NCBI GenBank assembly: GCA_037349105.1
Contig: JAYJMM010000025.1
Coordinates: 248,001 to 312,000, forward strand
Origin: Limnomonas spitsbergensis
Taxonomy: Eukaryota > Chlorophyta > Chlorophyceae > Chlamydomonadales
Length of the DNA: 64,000 bases
Direction of reading: 5' to 3'
Numbering within the stretch: the first letter of the stretch is position 1; each line of letters opens with the position of its first letter. The position numbers were made by a program, and so were the translations under genes. This document shows positions 26,201 through 37,670 of this stretch, in pieces. Under the pieces are notes generated by a model. That model made no database searches. It was not told where the DNA came from and saw only the letters and a program-made list of their open reading frames with translations.

Positions 26201-28705
26201 CCCTCCCTCCCTAATGCACTGCCAGCAGCATACATCACCGCCCCCCTCCACCCTAATGCACTGCCTGCAGAATGCATCACCGCCCCCCTCCCACCCTGAT
26301 GCACTGCCTGCAGAATGTATCACCGCCCCCCTCCCACCCTAATGCACTGCCTCGAGAATGCATCACCGCCCCCCTCCCACCCTAATGCACTGCCTCCAGA
26401 ATGCATCACCGCCCCCCTCCCACCTTAATGCACTGCCTGCAGAATGCATCACCGCCCCCCTCCCACCCTAATGCACTGTCTCCAGAATACATCACCGCCC
26501 CCCTCCCACCCTAATGCACTGCCTGCAGAATGCATCACCGCCCCCCTCCCAACCTAATGCACTGCCTCCAGAATGTATCACCGCCCCCTCCCACCCTAAT
26601 GCACTGCCTGCAGAATACATCACCGCCCCCCTCCCACCCTAATGCACTGCCTCCAGAATGTATCACCGCCCCCTCCCACCCTAATGCACTGCCTGCAGAA
26701 TGTATCACCGCCCCCCTCCCACCCTAATGCACTGCCTGCAGAATGCATCACCGCCCCCCTCCCTCCCTAATGCACTGCCAGCAGAATACATCACCGCCCC
26801 CCTCCACCCTAATGCACTGCCTGCAGAATGCATCACCGCCCCCCTCCCACCCTGATGCACTGCCTGCAGAATGTATCACCGCCCCCCTCCCAACCTAATG
26901 CACTGCCTCCAGAATGTATCACCGCCCCCTCCCACCCTAATGCACTGCCTGCAGAATACATCACCGCCCCCCTCCCACCCTAATGCACTGCCTCCAGAAT
27001 GTATCACCGCCCCCTCCCACCCTAATGCACTGCCTGCAGAATGTATCACCGCCCCCCTCCCACCCTAATGCACTGCCTGCAGAATGCATCACCGCCCCCC
27101 TCCCTCCCTAATGCACTGCCAGCAGAATACATCACCGCCCCCCTCCACCCTAATGCACTGCCTGCAGAATGCATCACCGCCCCCCTCCCACCCTGATGCA
27201 CTGCCTGCAGAATGTATCACCGCCCCCCTCCCACCCTAATGCACTGCCTCGAGAATGCATCACCGCCCCCCTCCCACCCTAATGCACTGCCTCCAGAATG
27301 CATCACCGCCCCCCTCCCACCTTAATGCACTGCCTGCAGAATGTATCACCGCCCCCTCCCACCCTAATGCACGGCCTGCAGAATGTATCACCGCCCCCCT
27401 CCCACCCTAATGCACTGCCTGCAGAATGCATCACCGCCCCCCTCCCTCCCTAATGCACTGCCAGCAGAATACATCACCGCCCCCCTCCACCCTAATGCAC
27501 TGCCTGCAGAATGCATCACCGCCCCCCTCCCACCCTAATGCACTGCCTGCAGAATGTATCACCGCCCCCCTCCCACCCTAATGCACTGCCTCGAGAATGC
27601 ATCACCGCCCCCCTCCCACCCTAATGCACTGCCTCCAGAATGCATCACCGCCCCCCTCCCACCTTAATGCACTGCCTGCAGAATGCATCACCGCCCCCCT
27701 CCCACCCTAATGCACTGTCTCCAGAATACATCACCGCCCCCCTCCCACCCTAATGCACTGCCTGCAGAATGCATCACCGCCCCCCTCCCAACCTAATGCA
27801 CTGCCTGCAGAATACATCACCGCCCCCCTCCCACCCTAATGCACTGTCTCCAGAATACATCACCGCCCCCCTCCCACCCTAATGCACTGCCTGCAGAATG
27901 TATCACCGCCCCCCTCCCACCCTAATGCATTGTCTGCAGAAAGTATCACCGCCTCTTTCCCACCCTAATGCACTGCCTGCAGAATGCATCACCGCCCCCC
28001 TCCCGCCCTAATGCACTGTCTGCAGAATGTATCACCGCCTCTTTCCCACCCTAATGCACTGCCTGCAGAATGCATCACCGCCCCCCTCCCACCCTTATGC
28101 ACTGCACCTGCATGCTGCATCACTGCCCCCCTCCCACTCTAATGCACTGCCTGCATGCTGCATCACCGCCCCCTCCCACCCTAATGTACTGCTTGCATGC
28201 TGCATCACCGCCCCCCTCCCACCCTAATGCACTGCCTGCATAATACATCACTGCCCCCCTCCCACCCTAATGCACTGCCTGCAGAATGTATCACCGCCCC
28301 CCTCCCACCCTTATGTACTGCACCTGCATGCTGCATCACCGCCCCCCTCCCACCCTAATGCACTGCCTGCAGAACACATCACTGCCCCCCTCCCACCCTA
28401 ATGCACTGCCTGCAGAATGTATCACCGCCCCCCTCCCACCCTGATGCACTGCCTGCAGAATACATCACCGCCCCCCTCCTACCTTAATGCACTGCTTGCA
28501 TGCTGCGTCACCGCCTCCTTCCCACCCTAATGTACTGCCTGCATAATGCATCACCGCCCCCCTCCCACCCTAATGCACTGCCTGCAGATAGCATCACCGC
28601 TATCACCGCCCCCCTCCCACCCTAATGCACTGCCAGCATGATGCATCACCGCCCCCCTCCCACCCTAATGCATTGTCTTCATGATGCATCACCGCCCCTC
28701 ATCCA
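11263..28705 (+). repeat. 43-bp satellite array, about 400 units
   Basis: The consensus unit is CCTAATGCACTGCCTGCAGA followed by ATGTATCACCGCCCCCCTCC and CAC, 43 bp in all, with common variants CCAGCAG, CCTCCAG and CATGCAG and 41-42-bp short units. Variant units recur in fixed order, so there is higher-order structure: a 602-bp (14-unit) repeat at about 13143-14340, another 602-bp repeat at about 22727-23930, about 341-bp repeats at 26540-27070, and a larger period of about 2,297 bp at 17.4-22 kb. The plus strand is C-rich and contains CCCTAA once per unit, but this is not a telomere repeat. Open frames within it are repeat artefacts, because 43 is not a multiple of 3. Confidence 0.97.
17429..22330 (+). 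repeat. About 2.3-kb higher-order repeat within the 43-bp satellite
   Basis: Poly-C tracts start at 17429, 18292 and 18635 and again at 19726, 20588 and 20933. The three offsets are 2,297, 2,296 and 2,298 bp. Private variants agree as well: CCTCGAAAATGCAT follows the tracts at 17429 and 19726. A partial further copy begins at the tract at 21932. Confidence 0.85.
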
Positions 28706-29640
28706 CCCTAGACTCCGGCAAGAGGCCCCAGGTTTCTGCGTAGGCCTTTGGCCGGCGACTGGTCTCCCTCCACTGGGTTTTGTTTATACGGTAGTCTCCA
28801 TGTTCTTTCTACAAAGTTCATACATGCAGCCCGCCCCACGAGCTGAAGGTCCGAACCGTGACCGTCCCAAGCAGCATGGCAGCAAGAAGGGTGTGCACAT
28901 GGCATGTCTTCAGTCTTGCATTGGCGCAAATCTTAGAGAATCACCCTTATGCTGCCACCATCGATGTTGCCCCCTGCCTTTTTACGCGTGCAGCAGCCCC
29001 CTGCCCCGCGTCCAGTAATGCTTACCTGTTTGCTCCCCGAGCCCCTCGGATGCTACGCCCCCTATCTCGTTACTCCCCTTGCCTTGGTGACCTCCCTGCA
29101 ATGCTATGTAGCCGCCCACTGCCCTCCCATGAGCCCCCCCGGCCCCTGGGGGTCATAGCTTGCTGCCCAGAATGTCTCCTACCCCACTTTGATACCGGTA
29201 TATTTAACCATCTTCTGACAGATAGTTTGTTGCTTTTTGCCTGCAGTGGCTGCGGCAGGGGCGGCTGCGGCAGGGGTAGCGGCGGCAGGGGGGGGTAGGT
29301 TCTTTGGTGGAGGGACAGGTGTGGAGCGAGGAAGGTTAGAATTCTGACCCATTATGGATTCCACCGAAGCCCGCGAATGAGGCTAGGGTAGGGGGCCCTA
29401 GGGCTCTTGAACAGGGATTCTGCTGTGGCCTATGAGCCCCCTTCTGCCAGCTTTGCCAGCTCATGCGCGGCCCTATGAATCTCTATTTCTATTCTGGTGC
29501 TGGAGCACAGTGTGGTCCCCTCAATCGACGCCTCATGACGTATCATTTCCCGTGCCTACGGCCGTTGCATGCAGTGCTCCCCCGTATGTTGTCCATATGT
29601 TGTCTTCATGCGCGCATGGAGCCACAGCCTAATCTCACAT
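28706..29640. other. No recognised gene between the satellite and the HNH-like gene
   Basis: The plus strand has open frames without a family pattern. A short CTGCGGCAGGGG-type repeat lies at 29250-29295. This stretch may hold the promoter and 5' UTR of the next gene; I see no clear core motif. Confidence 0.4.
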
Positions 29641-31277
29641 ATGGATAGGCAGATTTCTCGGTCTCACAGCTTCCCCACATCCGGCTGCCTGTCCGCAGCT
29701 GATATCTTCGCTAAGTTGGAGGACAAGCTGAGCGGGATCGATGGCAAGCTGATTGGGATCTCTGGCGAGCTGAGCGGGATCTCTGGCATGCTAGACTTCC
29801 TCTTCACTTGCACCAACGCCTTGCTTCTCAGCGTCGAGCTTCTGCTGTATACAAGTGGGACTGAGGTGTGCCTACATGCTCTCCGGTCGGATGTCATCCT
29901 TTATATCACCCTTTTGATCAAACTTTTGCCCTTTCTGCAGCTGTTTCTCCCTCAGACGAGCGCTCAGAGCAGCCAGAGCTCCTCCCGCGAGGGGTCGGCC
30001 CTGCAGTCCCCGCAAAAGGACTGCAGCCAGGAGGCCACCTCGGGCAGAAGGAAAAGACGGGAGGACAACTTCAAAGATAATCCTGCCAGCTATTACAATG
30101 CCCGCATCGAGAAAGGGAAGCTGACATGCCTCATTACGGGGAGCCAATTCCCGGAGGGCTATATTAAGGCCGGCCACATCATCGGTCACGGGCGAAGTGA
30201 GCACGCAGAGGTGAGCGGTCATAAGGTTCATCAAACGTCCCGCCACCTGTGTCCATGGCCATTTCCCCCCCCGATTGCAATGATGTTGTTAGTCAACGAG
30301 GGTATGAACGAGTGTGGATGTTGCTGTACTTAAAATAAATTAGTGTCTGCCGTACTCGCTGGTGCTGCTTCTAGTTTATGATCACTACCCACTCACCCAC
30401 TGTAGCGCCCCGTATGCTCTTTTTTGTCCTACCTCTCTCTTCGGCGACGGATTGCCAACTCAACGATAAACTGGAAATGTAATTGATCATTCAGTGCCAC
30501 AATTTCATCGCCTCGCCATCTGGAAACTTAAGTGTAAATGACTGGACCTTGACTGACCTGCATCTTGTTGGACCAGAGCCTTTTGGGCCATGGGCATGGC
30601 CATGGGCAGACACCAGTCACCCCCGCAACGGGATCCTCTGGGTGGACCCTCTCGAAATAAACCAGGGACACAGGGAACGGGTTACGGTATCACGTTACGT
30701 TACGATACGTTACGTTACGATACGGGCCTTTGGCCCGATACGGGATTCAATACGACCCCCTCCCCCAAATCCCACATTTGAGGTGGAGGTGCCATGGCCC
30801 AAACTGGCATGCATGGCTGCATGCCAGCCCCCATGCAATCTTGCATGGCCCCCAAGCAACCCCTAAGGGTCACCATGTATGCATGCAGATTGACCATGCA
30901 GAATGCTAGTTTAAGCAGACATTCATCCGCCTGGCAATGATGGATAATGAACTCCTTATTTCACCCAGTCTGTATAAGCACTAGCACATCCCCTCTCAGT
31001 TGAGTACTTGAGTCAGTTCCTCTTACGTCTCACTCTCCCACCTCAGGATCTGTTACATTTGACTAGCTGAGCAGCTGAGCTGCAAGCTTGAATTCCGTGA
31101 GGTCCTGAAGTGCTAGTTCATAGGAAGGTTAACATAAGAGACGAATGAAGGATGCCCAAGCGTTAAACGGGTGCATTATCCACGAAATTACGGACGGGCT
31201 GTCCGAACATGACTTGCGTCTGTTCCCTACAATCTGTGCTCACAAACTCTCAATGCCATTGTAAATCAGAAGTATAT

Positions 31278-31329
31278 TTTTTCGGCAGAGCCCCCCCGGG
31301 CGGCCGAAGGTCGCGGGGGCGATGCCCCC
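31278..31329 (-). repeat. GC-rich palindromic element, copy 2 (inverted)
   Basis: This is the reverse complement of the element at 2257-2308 with only a few mismatches, sharing the CGACCTTCGGCCGCCC core and the G7 run. It sits inside the hAT element, so it could have been carried by the transposon or could have inserted into it. Confidence 0.6.
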
Positions 31330-31344
31330 AGTTTCCACCCGTTT

Positions 31345-31382
31345 CCGTCCGTCCGTCCGTCCGTCCGTCCGTCCGTCCGTCC
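31345..31382 (+). repeat. (CCGT)n microsatellite
   Basis: About nine perfect tetranucleotide copies lie inside the hAT element, next to the GC-rich palindromic element. Confidence 0.9.
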
Positions 31383-32252
31383 GCCTGATGTTTCTGGAAC
31401 GTCACGGAAACTTTATGCGCTACAGCGCAAATCAACCGGTTGTATTTATGAAGGTTATTCCTGTCAGACCTCAAAGACCGAGGTGCAGAAATGAGAAACT
31501 CAGCTACCAGGGCTGGATCTCACAGCGGATGACGTAAGGAGTCGTCACGCTGTCCCCTGGTGTCACGCGACAGGCCGACAGCTGTGGCTTCGCTTCTCTA
31601 TGCGCAATTCGATGCGCATCATTAAAAACACGCACTTACCCAGCGATAGAGTTGTGACAAATATTTTGAAATCCTGCAACATGGCGAGGGGGTTTGCATG
31701 GGGTCCAGGTGACCCCGTCCGCACCTGGCTGCGCCTGCCCTCTGAAATGTCACGTACCCGACTGCTCTGCCGTTTTTCGTGCTGCGCAGCAGCACCCTTG
31801 ATTACTTGTCGCGATGCATCGCTGCAAATGTGCAACACACGAGTTGTTGGGCTTATCACTAGCGATGGTCGTGTCGCTGTGTGGAATCTCAGCGCGGTCA
31901 TTCCACACATACTCAAGAAGTGCGAATTTTCAGTCGGTGCACCGTGGTGGACCGTAACGATACGTTACGTTACGATTACGTTACGTTACGGGATTTTTGG
32001 CCAATACGGGCCGTATCCTGTGTCCCTGAAATAAACCATGTTTGGGCAACACAAGATTTGCTTTGTCTACTGCAACGTGTCCCAAAGAATCCGACTCAAG
32101 ATCCGGGATGATGACATCAAGAAGAAGAGGCTGGTCGATGTGAGTGTGGGGAGGCAATGGGACATGAACTCACTCGACACCTCTGCCTCTACTTTAGCGT
32201 CAAGTTGTGAGCGTTGGAGGTTAATGCTAATGTTGTACCATAGGAGCAGCCT

Positions 32253-32435
32253 CTGCCAGGGAAGGACGCCGGGCCCGGCGCCGGGAGAAATGGGCCGAAG
32301 GTCCATTTCTGCCGGTGAGCCAGCGAACCCCCTTCCGGCAAACCCCGGCGAAAATGGGGGTTTGGCTGACTACGCCCCCGGCGTCAGCCGGAGGTATTTT
32401 AAATTCCCTCACAGTCTCCCCGGCAAGAACTTCCC
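32253..32435. repeat. Cluster of GC-rich hairpins in an HNH-gene intron
   Basis: Hairpins seen here include AAATGGGCC/GGTCCATTT (32288-32308) and GGCTGAC/GTCAGCC (around 32362-32390), plus GCCGGGCCCGGCGCC. The outer word GCCAGGGAAGG near 32260 recurs as an inverted copy (CCTTCCCTGGC) near 33090, so 32.26-33.10 kb may be bounded by inverted repeats. Confidence 0.5.
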
Positions 32436-32994
32436 TCGAAATGAATGAAATAGACGATGATAGCGACTTTGAAATGCGTTGTGATGACGCGGTCGAAGAT
32501 GTCGGAGTACTCTAAGAGGCCACTGCAAAGCCCCCACCTCCCGCGAAGCGAGCAAGGGTAAACCTGTTGTCATGGCTAACGCGCCCATCTCAACAGCATG
32601 CACCGCCGGACGGCCGGAATATGCCCCCGCAGCTCAGCCAGTCGAGGCCCCTGCAGCCCAGGCCGTCGATTTAGCTCAGCAAGAAGAGGCTCATGTGCGT
32701 GGACTCGGTACGTCCATTCGAAATTTACCACATTTCTCGCAATCAACGACTGTGTTCGAAGAGGCATTGAAGTATCGCTTATAAATAATAATCGCGTTTG
32801 TCTCTTATCACGGATGCAGTCGAATAGGGGGCCGACCGAGCCACCTGCTACCGACAAGCTCCTCGCCTCATGGCTGGTGAATCCTCAGCATAAAGACTGG
32901 GCGGTGTGCGGAGATGCCAGCAAAGGAAAGCTGGAAAGCAGCAGATCCTACGCTAGAAAAATTGTTAAAAAAGTGTGGAAAAAAAATCCGTCCA

Positions 32995-33105
32995 TACCGC
33001 CGGCCAATTTTAGACCCCCGCCCGGCCTGGGCCGGGCAAAAAAAAGACCCTTCCCGGCGAAAACCGGCCACTTGGCTACCCCCCGGCCCTTCCCTGGCCT
33101 CTGCA
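32995..33105. repeat. Second GC-rich hairpin cluster
   Basis: CCCGGCCTGGGCCGGG and a CCGGCGAAAACCGG stem-loop lie directly after a coding-like stretch, followed by CCTTCCCTGGCCTCTGCAG. It shares words with the cluster at 32253-32435 and may have inserted into the 3' part of that exon. Confidence 0.45.
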
Positions 33106-33405
33106 GTACTCTTCATCCACGCACCCGGCGCATATTAACCATTTATGCTATTTTTTTTAATGACTGTACTGTGATTTCGTAGGTGAAGGTCAGCTCATCC
33201 TCAGATCCGACGGTCATGCAACACATGCCGGAGATCGAGGTGACGAGGTATGGTATGTTTTTTGTGCACTTCTCCAATCCAAGCTTTTCGACAACCAATT
33301 TGATTAATATTTGCTTGACAGGCCAAACTCGGCAACACCGCGTTTGCCGACCATAAGGCAAAAGAACTGCCGCTCATCAGCAATGGTAGATTTGCAGAAT
33401 TGTAG

Positions 33406-34570
33406 AATTGCAGTGTAGAGTTATCAAGCGAGAGAGCAAAACGAATGAGAGATGGAGTAGAGGTGATGGAGCTAGAGATAGCGAATAAGTGTAGTTGTTA
33501 ACTAGGGGTATTTGCACAGTGTAACTGCCTGGTCCTGATACTTGATGTAGTGGTCTTAGAGAGAACGGATCAGTGTAGAATTAAAAAGAGATCTCCGATC
33601 GGTGTAATGTCCTAGCCTTGATAAAGGGCTGAAATATCACAGGTAGACGATTAGTCCCAGATTAATAGGTGATTCAACTTCGTGTATACTTGAGTAAGAA
33701 CAGAAGAATGCCTGGAGCGAGCCAGGCATTCTCGAAGTACCACAAAACAGACTTGATCCGAAACCAAAAAGAATATACAAGCCACCCATGCGTGCGGTGC
33801 ACCCATACGTCGTGACACGGTCATGTATCCAGACTAAAGCTTAACACCGTGGCTCTGTACTTCCTACATGCACACACTATGAGAAACAGTACACATTACG
33901 GGGCCTCTATCATTGTCATTGTCACCTTGATGTTGGCGCAGCTACCGTTCATTGAAGCGTCGGTGAGCTATCATAACAGGCCATCTAACGAACCGGCTGG
34001 CTGAAATGTCCATGAAACGTAGCTTAAAATAAAATGTGCTCTATGTGCTAATTTTTTGCTTCGACCCCAAAATCTCCAGGTGTTCATCCACATGCGAGGA
34101 AGCTTCGAAGAGCATTATGAATATCACGGCCAAGCATCACAATGAAGAGGTGCACACGCTAAATCGTTTGAGATACGGAGATGACATAGTGCAACTAGTA
34201 CTTGTGTTGGCTATGTGTGTGTTCACATCCATTGTTTATTTATTAATCAAACAATCATGGTAACTCGTATCATGCTAGCATTTATTTTGAGGGGTATTTC
34301 AATTTCCCCCTCCCTTTCCTTTTGAATTGAAGAGGGCTTTTTGGGGGGGGGTCTTTCCTTTCTATTTAATGCTGCTTTCTTTTATTCCCCTCTTGCATTC
34401 AACTTATTTCCGTACAGTCTGACACTTCGGCGCCCATGCGGCCAAGCCTTCGTGGGCTAGGTGTATTGTCATTGCCAACAACACGCGCGTGGCACAACAA
34501 CCAATTAAAAGTGTTTCACAACTATTATTCAACGGTGCAATACTAGTACTGCTTCGCTCAGTAGGCCAGT
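33406..34570. other. No recognised gene
   Basis: The stretch is AT-richer. A 75-residue open frame at 34036-34263 has one hydrophobic segment but no family pattern and no matching splice context that I trust. Confidence 0.35.
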
Positions 34571-34574
34571 CAGT

Positions 34575-34870
34575 TAAAGCTCAATAGGATGACCTAGGTG
34601 AAGGCCTACTTACATCTTAGTATGATGACCTAGGTTAAGGCCGAGCAAAAACTCAGGATGATTACCTAGGCATATGCTTAGTAACAGCTCAGTAGGATGA
34701 CCTAGGTAAAGGTGTAGTAAAACGTCAGTAGGATGACCTAGGTAAAGGCCTGGTAACAACTTAGTAGGATGACGTTGGTAAAGGCCTAGTAAAAGCTCTG
34801 TAGGAAGACCATTGTACAAGCTTAGTAGGAGCTCAGTAAAAGTACATAAGTAAAATCACAGTAAACGCTC
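34575..34870 (+). repeat. About 40-bp tandem repeat with CCTAGG palindromes, 7-8 copies
   Basis: Units follow the pattern AGTAGGATGACCTAGGTAAA, then GGCCTAGTAAAAGCTC. Five copies keep the palindrome CCTAGG. Divergence increases toward both ends. Confidence 0.75.
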
Positions 34871-35174
34871 GGTTAGATGACAAACTCGGAAGCTCGTTAG
34901 CTTGACATAGGTTACAATACCATGGTCGAATATCACGGAAATACTGATGTGAACCGACAGAGCATTCGTCAACAAGGAATTGACATATGTAAGGCCTTGG
35001 TTACCTACGTAACTCGGTCACCATGGTATCGGAAGTTTTTACTGTTGTAAACCATGGTAATACAGAGGTTTTCTTACAGCGCATTTCCAGTAGTGTAGTA
35101 CCTCCTGCCCAGCATACACAATTATCATGATTATCAACATTCAGATAGCATCAGGAATCAGCTAGTATCAGCAA
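34871..35174. other. Spacer, 3' flank of the minus-strand gene
   Basis: I see no exon. ATACCATGG near 34916 and its inverse CCATGGTAT near 35020 form a distant inverted pair that may be chance. Confidence 0.35.
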
Positions 35175-36325
35175 TCAGTCAGAAACCTGGGCCATTGCCT
35201 CCTCTTCCAGCGCCAGCCTAGACAGCCGCTTGAGCGTGGCCCAGTCGTGTGTTAGGAACGCCACCCCCGCCGCATGCCGCAATGCCTGGTATCCTTTAGG
35301 GTATTGGTTCGCCCATGCCGGCGCCTGTGGTGACAGCTTGTGCTGGAGCTGGCCACTGCCCTTGCCCATGCCCATAGTGGGACCTATGGCAGGTGAGCAA
35401 CCTGCAATCGGTACCATGCCCATGGCTGCCACGATGCTGTCCGAAATGCGGTGGAGCTGGTCGCGGTGCGCAGAGACAGAGACAGTCGGAGGCACGTACA
35501 TGGCGACCTTCTCGGTCAGGGGGGCAGGCGCACACGCGGCGGCAGGGGGGGCGGGCATATGAGGTGCAGTGATAGAGGAGACCGGCAAAGGAGGAATAGT
35601 TGTTGCTGTCGCTTGCACGGCAGGCCCGATCGAGACGACAGGCGCGGGGATTGCCCTGAAGCCTGAGACAGCAGCCGCAGGCAGCGCTAGAAAAGCAAAA
35701 GTTGAAGCTTCGGAAAGTTCTCCTGATTTGGAAGGCTGCTGTTGCGCCTCTTGTTGCTGCTCCTGCTGCAGCTGCTGTTGTTTCTGCTGCAGTTGCTGCG
35801 CGTGACAGACCTGCTGCAGCTGGTAAGCATCTTGAGGAATTTCAATGACCTCAGCGTACTGACCGGGGGCAATCTGAATGAACTGCCGCTGTGGCAGTTG
35901 TTGCAGATGTTGCAGATGTTGCAGCTGGAAGTGTTCCTGGTGTTGCAGCTGTCCCTGCTGTAGCTGAAAGTGTGGCTGCGGTGGCTGCTGCTGCCCCTGC
36001 AGAAGATTCTGCTGTTGCTGCTGCAAAGACTGCATCAGAAGCTGTTGCTGTTGCAGCGGTACTTGATACATGTGCTGCATCAGTGGCTGAGTTGGCGCCA
36101 GAGGGGCAGGTGAGGTGAGGTCCAGGAGCACAGACGGTTGCTGGCCGGCCGTAGGGCCCTGTTGGGGCCAAGACATACCTCCTGCTCCCGCACCTCTTCC
36201 TAGTCTCGTGCCTGCCAGGGCCACATCTCCTGCTCCCGCACCTCTTCCTAGTCTCATGCCTGCCAGGGCTACATCTCCTGCTCCCACCCCTCCTCCTAGT
36301 CTCGCGCCTACCAGGGCCACATCTC
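35175..36325 (-). CDS. Terminal exon of a glutamine-rich protein, unknown function
   Basis: A minus-strand acceptor (gcatccgcag) precedes 36325 and the frame stays open for about 380 residues to a stop at 35175. The start holds about three copies of a 16-residue repeat (GAGAGDVALAGTRLGR). Next comes a long Gln-rich region with short hydrophobic islands (RQFIQIAPGQYAEVIEIPQ), then a Pro/Ala-rich linker. The last 110 residues are more complex and look folded (DQLHRISDSIVAAMGMVP; HAAGVAFLTHDWATLKRL; LEEEAMAQVSD). Gln-rich regions of this kind are common in algal regulatory proteins, but no DNA-binding domain is visible. Minus-strand exons at 38.2, 39.3, 41.5 and 42.7 kb could belong to the same or neighbouring genes. 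Confidence 0.6.
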
Positions 36326-36534
36326 CTGCGGATGCATTAAGGAGCAAATCACAGATTCACCTCAACTCAGACAGACAACTTTGAACCTAACTGTGCTGCC
36401 TTCAAATACAATATGATGAATCCTAAATTGAAGGCAGATCAGTCGAGGCAAGGGTAAGAAACATATCACATAATCCGCTTGTCTTAACCAAGCGCTGTGA
36501 GAGTCATTCAGAATTCAGATTAGAGTAACACGTC

Positions 36535-37650
36535 ATGCTGCACCAGGGTCACCAGGTGCACCAGGTGCACCAGGGTCACCAGGGTCACCAGGGTCACCCA
36601 GGTGCACCAGGGTCACCAGGTGCATGAGGGTCACCAGGTGCACCAGGGTCACCAGGTGCACCAGGGTCACCAGGTGCACCAGGGTCACCAGGTGCGTGCA
36701 CGAGGGTCACCTGGTGCATAAGGGTCACCAGGTGCACCAGGGTCACCAGGTGCACCAGGGTCACCGGATGCACCAGGGTCACCAGGTGCACCAGGGTGAC
36801 CAGGTGCACCAGGGTCACCAGGTGCACCGGGGTCACCAGATGCACCAGGGTCACCAGGTGCGTGCACGAGGGTCACCAGGTGCACCAGGGTCACCAGGTG
36901 CGTGCACGAGGGTCACCATGTGCATGAGGGTCACCAGGTGCACCAGGGTCACCAGGTGCACCAGGGTCACCAGATGCACCAGGGTCACCAGGTGCACCAG
37001 GGTCACCAGGTGCACCAGGGTCACCAGGTGCGTGCACGAGGGTCACCAGGTGCACCAGGGTCACCAGGTGCGTGCACGAGGGTCACCAGGTGCATGAGGG
37101 TCACCAGGTGCGTGCACCAGGGTCACCAGGTGCACGAGGGTCACCAGGTGCACGAGGGTCACCAGGTGCGTGCACGAGGGTCACCAGGTGCGTGCACGAG
37201 GGTCACCAGGTACGTGCACGAGGGTCACCAGGTGCTTGCACGAGGGTCACCAGGTGCACGAGGGTCACCAGGTGCGTGCACGAGGGTCACCAGGTGCGTG
37301 CACGAGGGTCACCAGGTGCGTGCACGAGGGTCACCAGGTGCACGAGGGTCACCAGGTGCGTGCACGAGGGTCACCAGGTGCACCAGGTCACCAGGTGCGT
37401 GCACGAGGGTCACCAGGTGCACGAGGGTCACCAGGTGCGTGCATGAGGGTCACCAGGTGCGTGCACGAGGGTCACCAGGTGCGTGCACGAGGGTCACCAG
37501 GTGCGTGCACGACGGTCACCAGGTGCACGAGGGTCACCAGGTGCGTGCAGGAGGGTCACCAGGTGCACGAGGTCACCAGGTGCGTGCACGAGGGTCACCA
37601 GGTGCACGAGGGTCACCAGGTGCACGAGGGTCACCAGGTGCGTTCGTTGA
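36535..37650 (+). repeat. 18/22-bp minisatellite built on GGTCACC
   Basis: The left part is mainly the 18-bp unit CACCAGGGTCACCAGGTG. From about 37020 it alternates with the 22-bp unit GCGTGCACGAGGGTCACCAG GT, which dominates the right part. The plus strand reads His/Gln/Val repeats and the minus strand reads collagen-like GDPGAP repeats. All frames are affected by unit-length changes, so none is credible as a protein. Confidence 0.9.
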
Positions 37651-37670
37651 ATGACCTGAACCCTAGCTGA

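Larger units (their letters stand above)
30663..32028. mobile_element. Non-autonomous hAT-like DNA transposon, 1,366 bp
   Basis: The element starts CAGGGACACAGG at 30663 and ends with its exact reverse complement CCTGTGTCCCTG at 32028. It is flanked by a perfect 8-bp direct repeat, AAATAAAC (30655-30662 and 32029-32036). CAGGG-type termini and 8-bp target duplications are hallmarks of the hAT superfamily. Sub-terminal TTACGTTACGATACG repeats lie inside both ends (about 30684-30722 and 31957-31990), also usual for hAT elements. I recognise no transposase inside, so mobilisation would need a helper. Cargo includes a (CCGT)n microsatellite and a GC-rich palindromic element. It sits in the HNH exon of the host gene. 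Confidence 0.88.
29641..33405 (+). pseudogene. HNH-endonuclease-like gene (HNH_2 type), exon split by a hAT element
   Basis: Exon 1 (29641-29866, first ATG after an open upstream stretch) has helical repeats of the type KLSGIDGKLIGISGELSGI, likely a coiled coil. Exon 2 (29956-30210, phase 0) has a basic patch GRRKRRED and the HNH_2 core LTCLITGSQFPEGYIKAGHI, with the Cys and the first His of the fold. The next domain part, HPRNGILWVDPLE, ends at a hAT insertion at 30663. It resumes after the element with CFVYCNVSQRIRLKIRDDD (to 32138, donor gtgagt), one base out of frame. Later likely exons are about 32600-32708 (donor gtacgt), 32819 to about 32990 (DKLLASWLVNPQHKDWAVCG) and a last exon 33322-33405 ending in TAG. 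HNH_2 proteins are putative nucleases; substrate is unknown. The insertion plus frame change indicate a dead or alternatively spliced gene. Confidence 0.6.

Noticed and set aside
11263..28705. Many 60-130-residue frames of the type MHCLQNVSPPPSHPNALP
   Set aside because: They arise from the 43-bp satellite, end at the CCTAATG stop or at unit-length changes, and have no fixed frame across the array.
28858..29298. 146-residue plus-strand frame before the HNH-like gene
   Set aside because: It has no domain pattern, contains plausible splice signals internally and ends in a Gly-rich simple repeat.
31563..32034. Open frames on both strands inside the hAT element as a transposase
   Set aside because: Neither shows the C-terminal dimerisation (hATC) or BED-finger patterns of hAT transposases, and both are short.
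36594..37670. Collagen-like [12 protein letters not shown] proteins and His/Gln repeat proteins
   Set aside because: They are translations of an 18/22-bp minisatellite in several frames on both strands, with frame changes at each 22-bp unit and no flanking domain.
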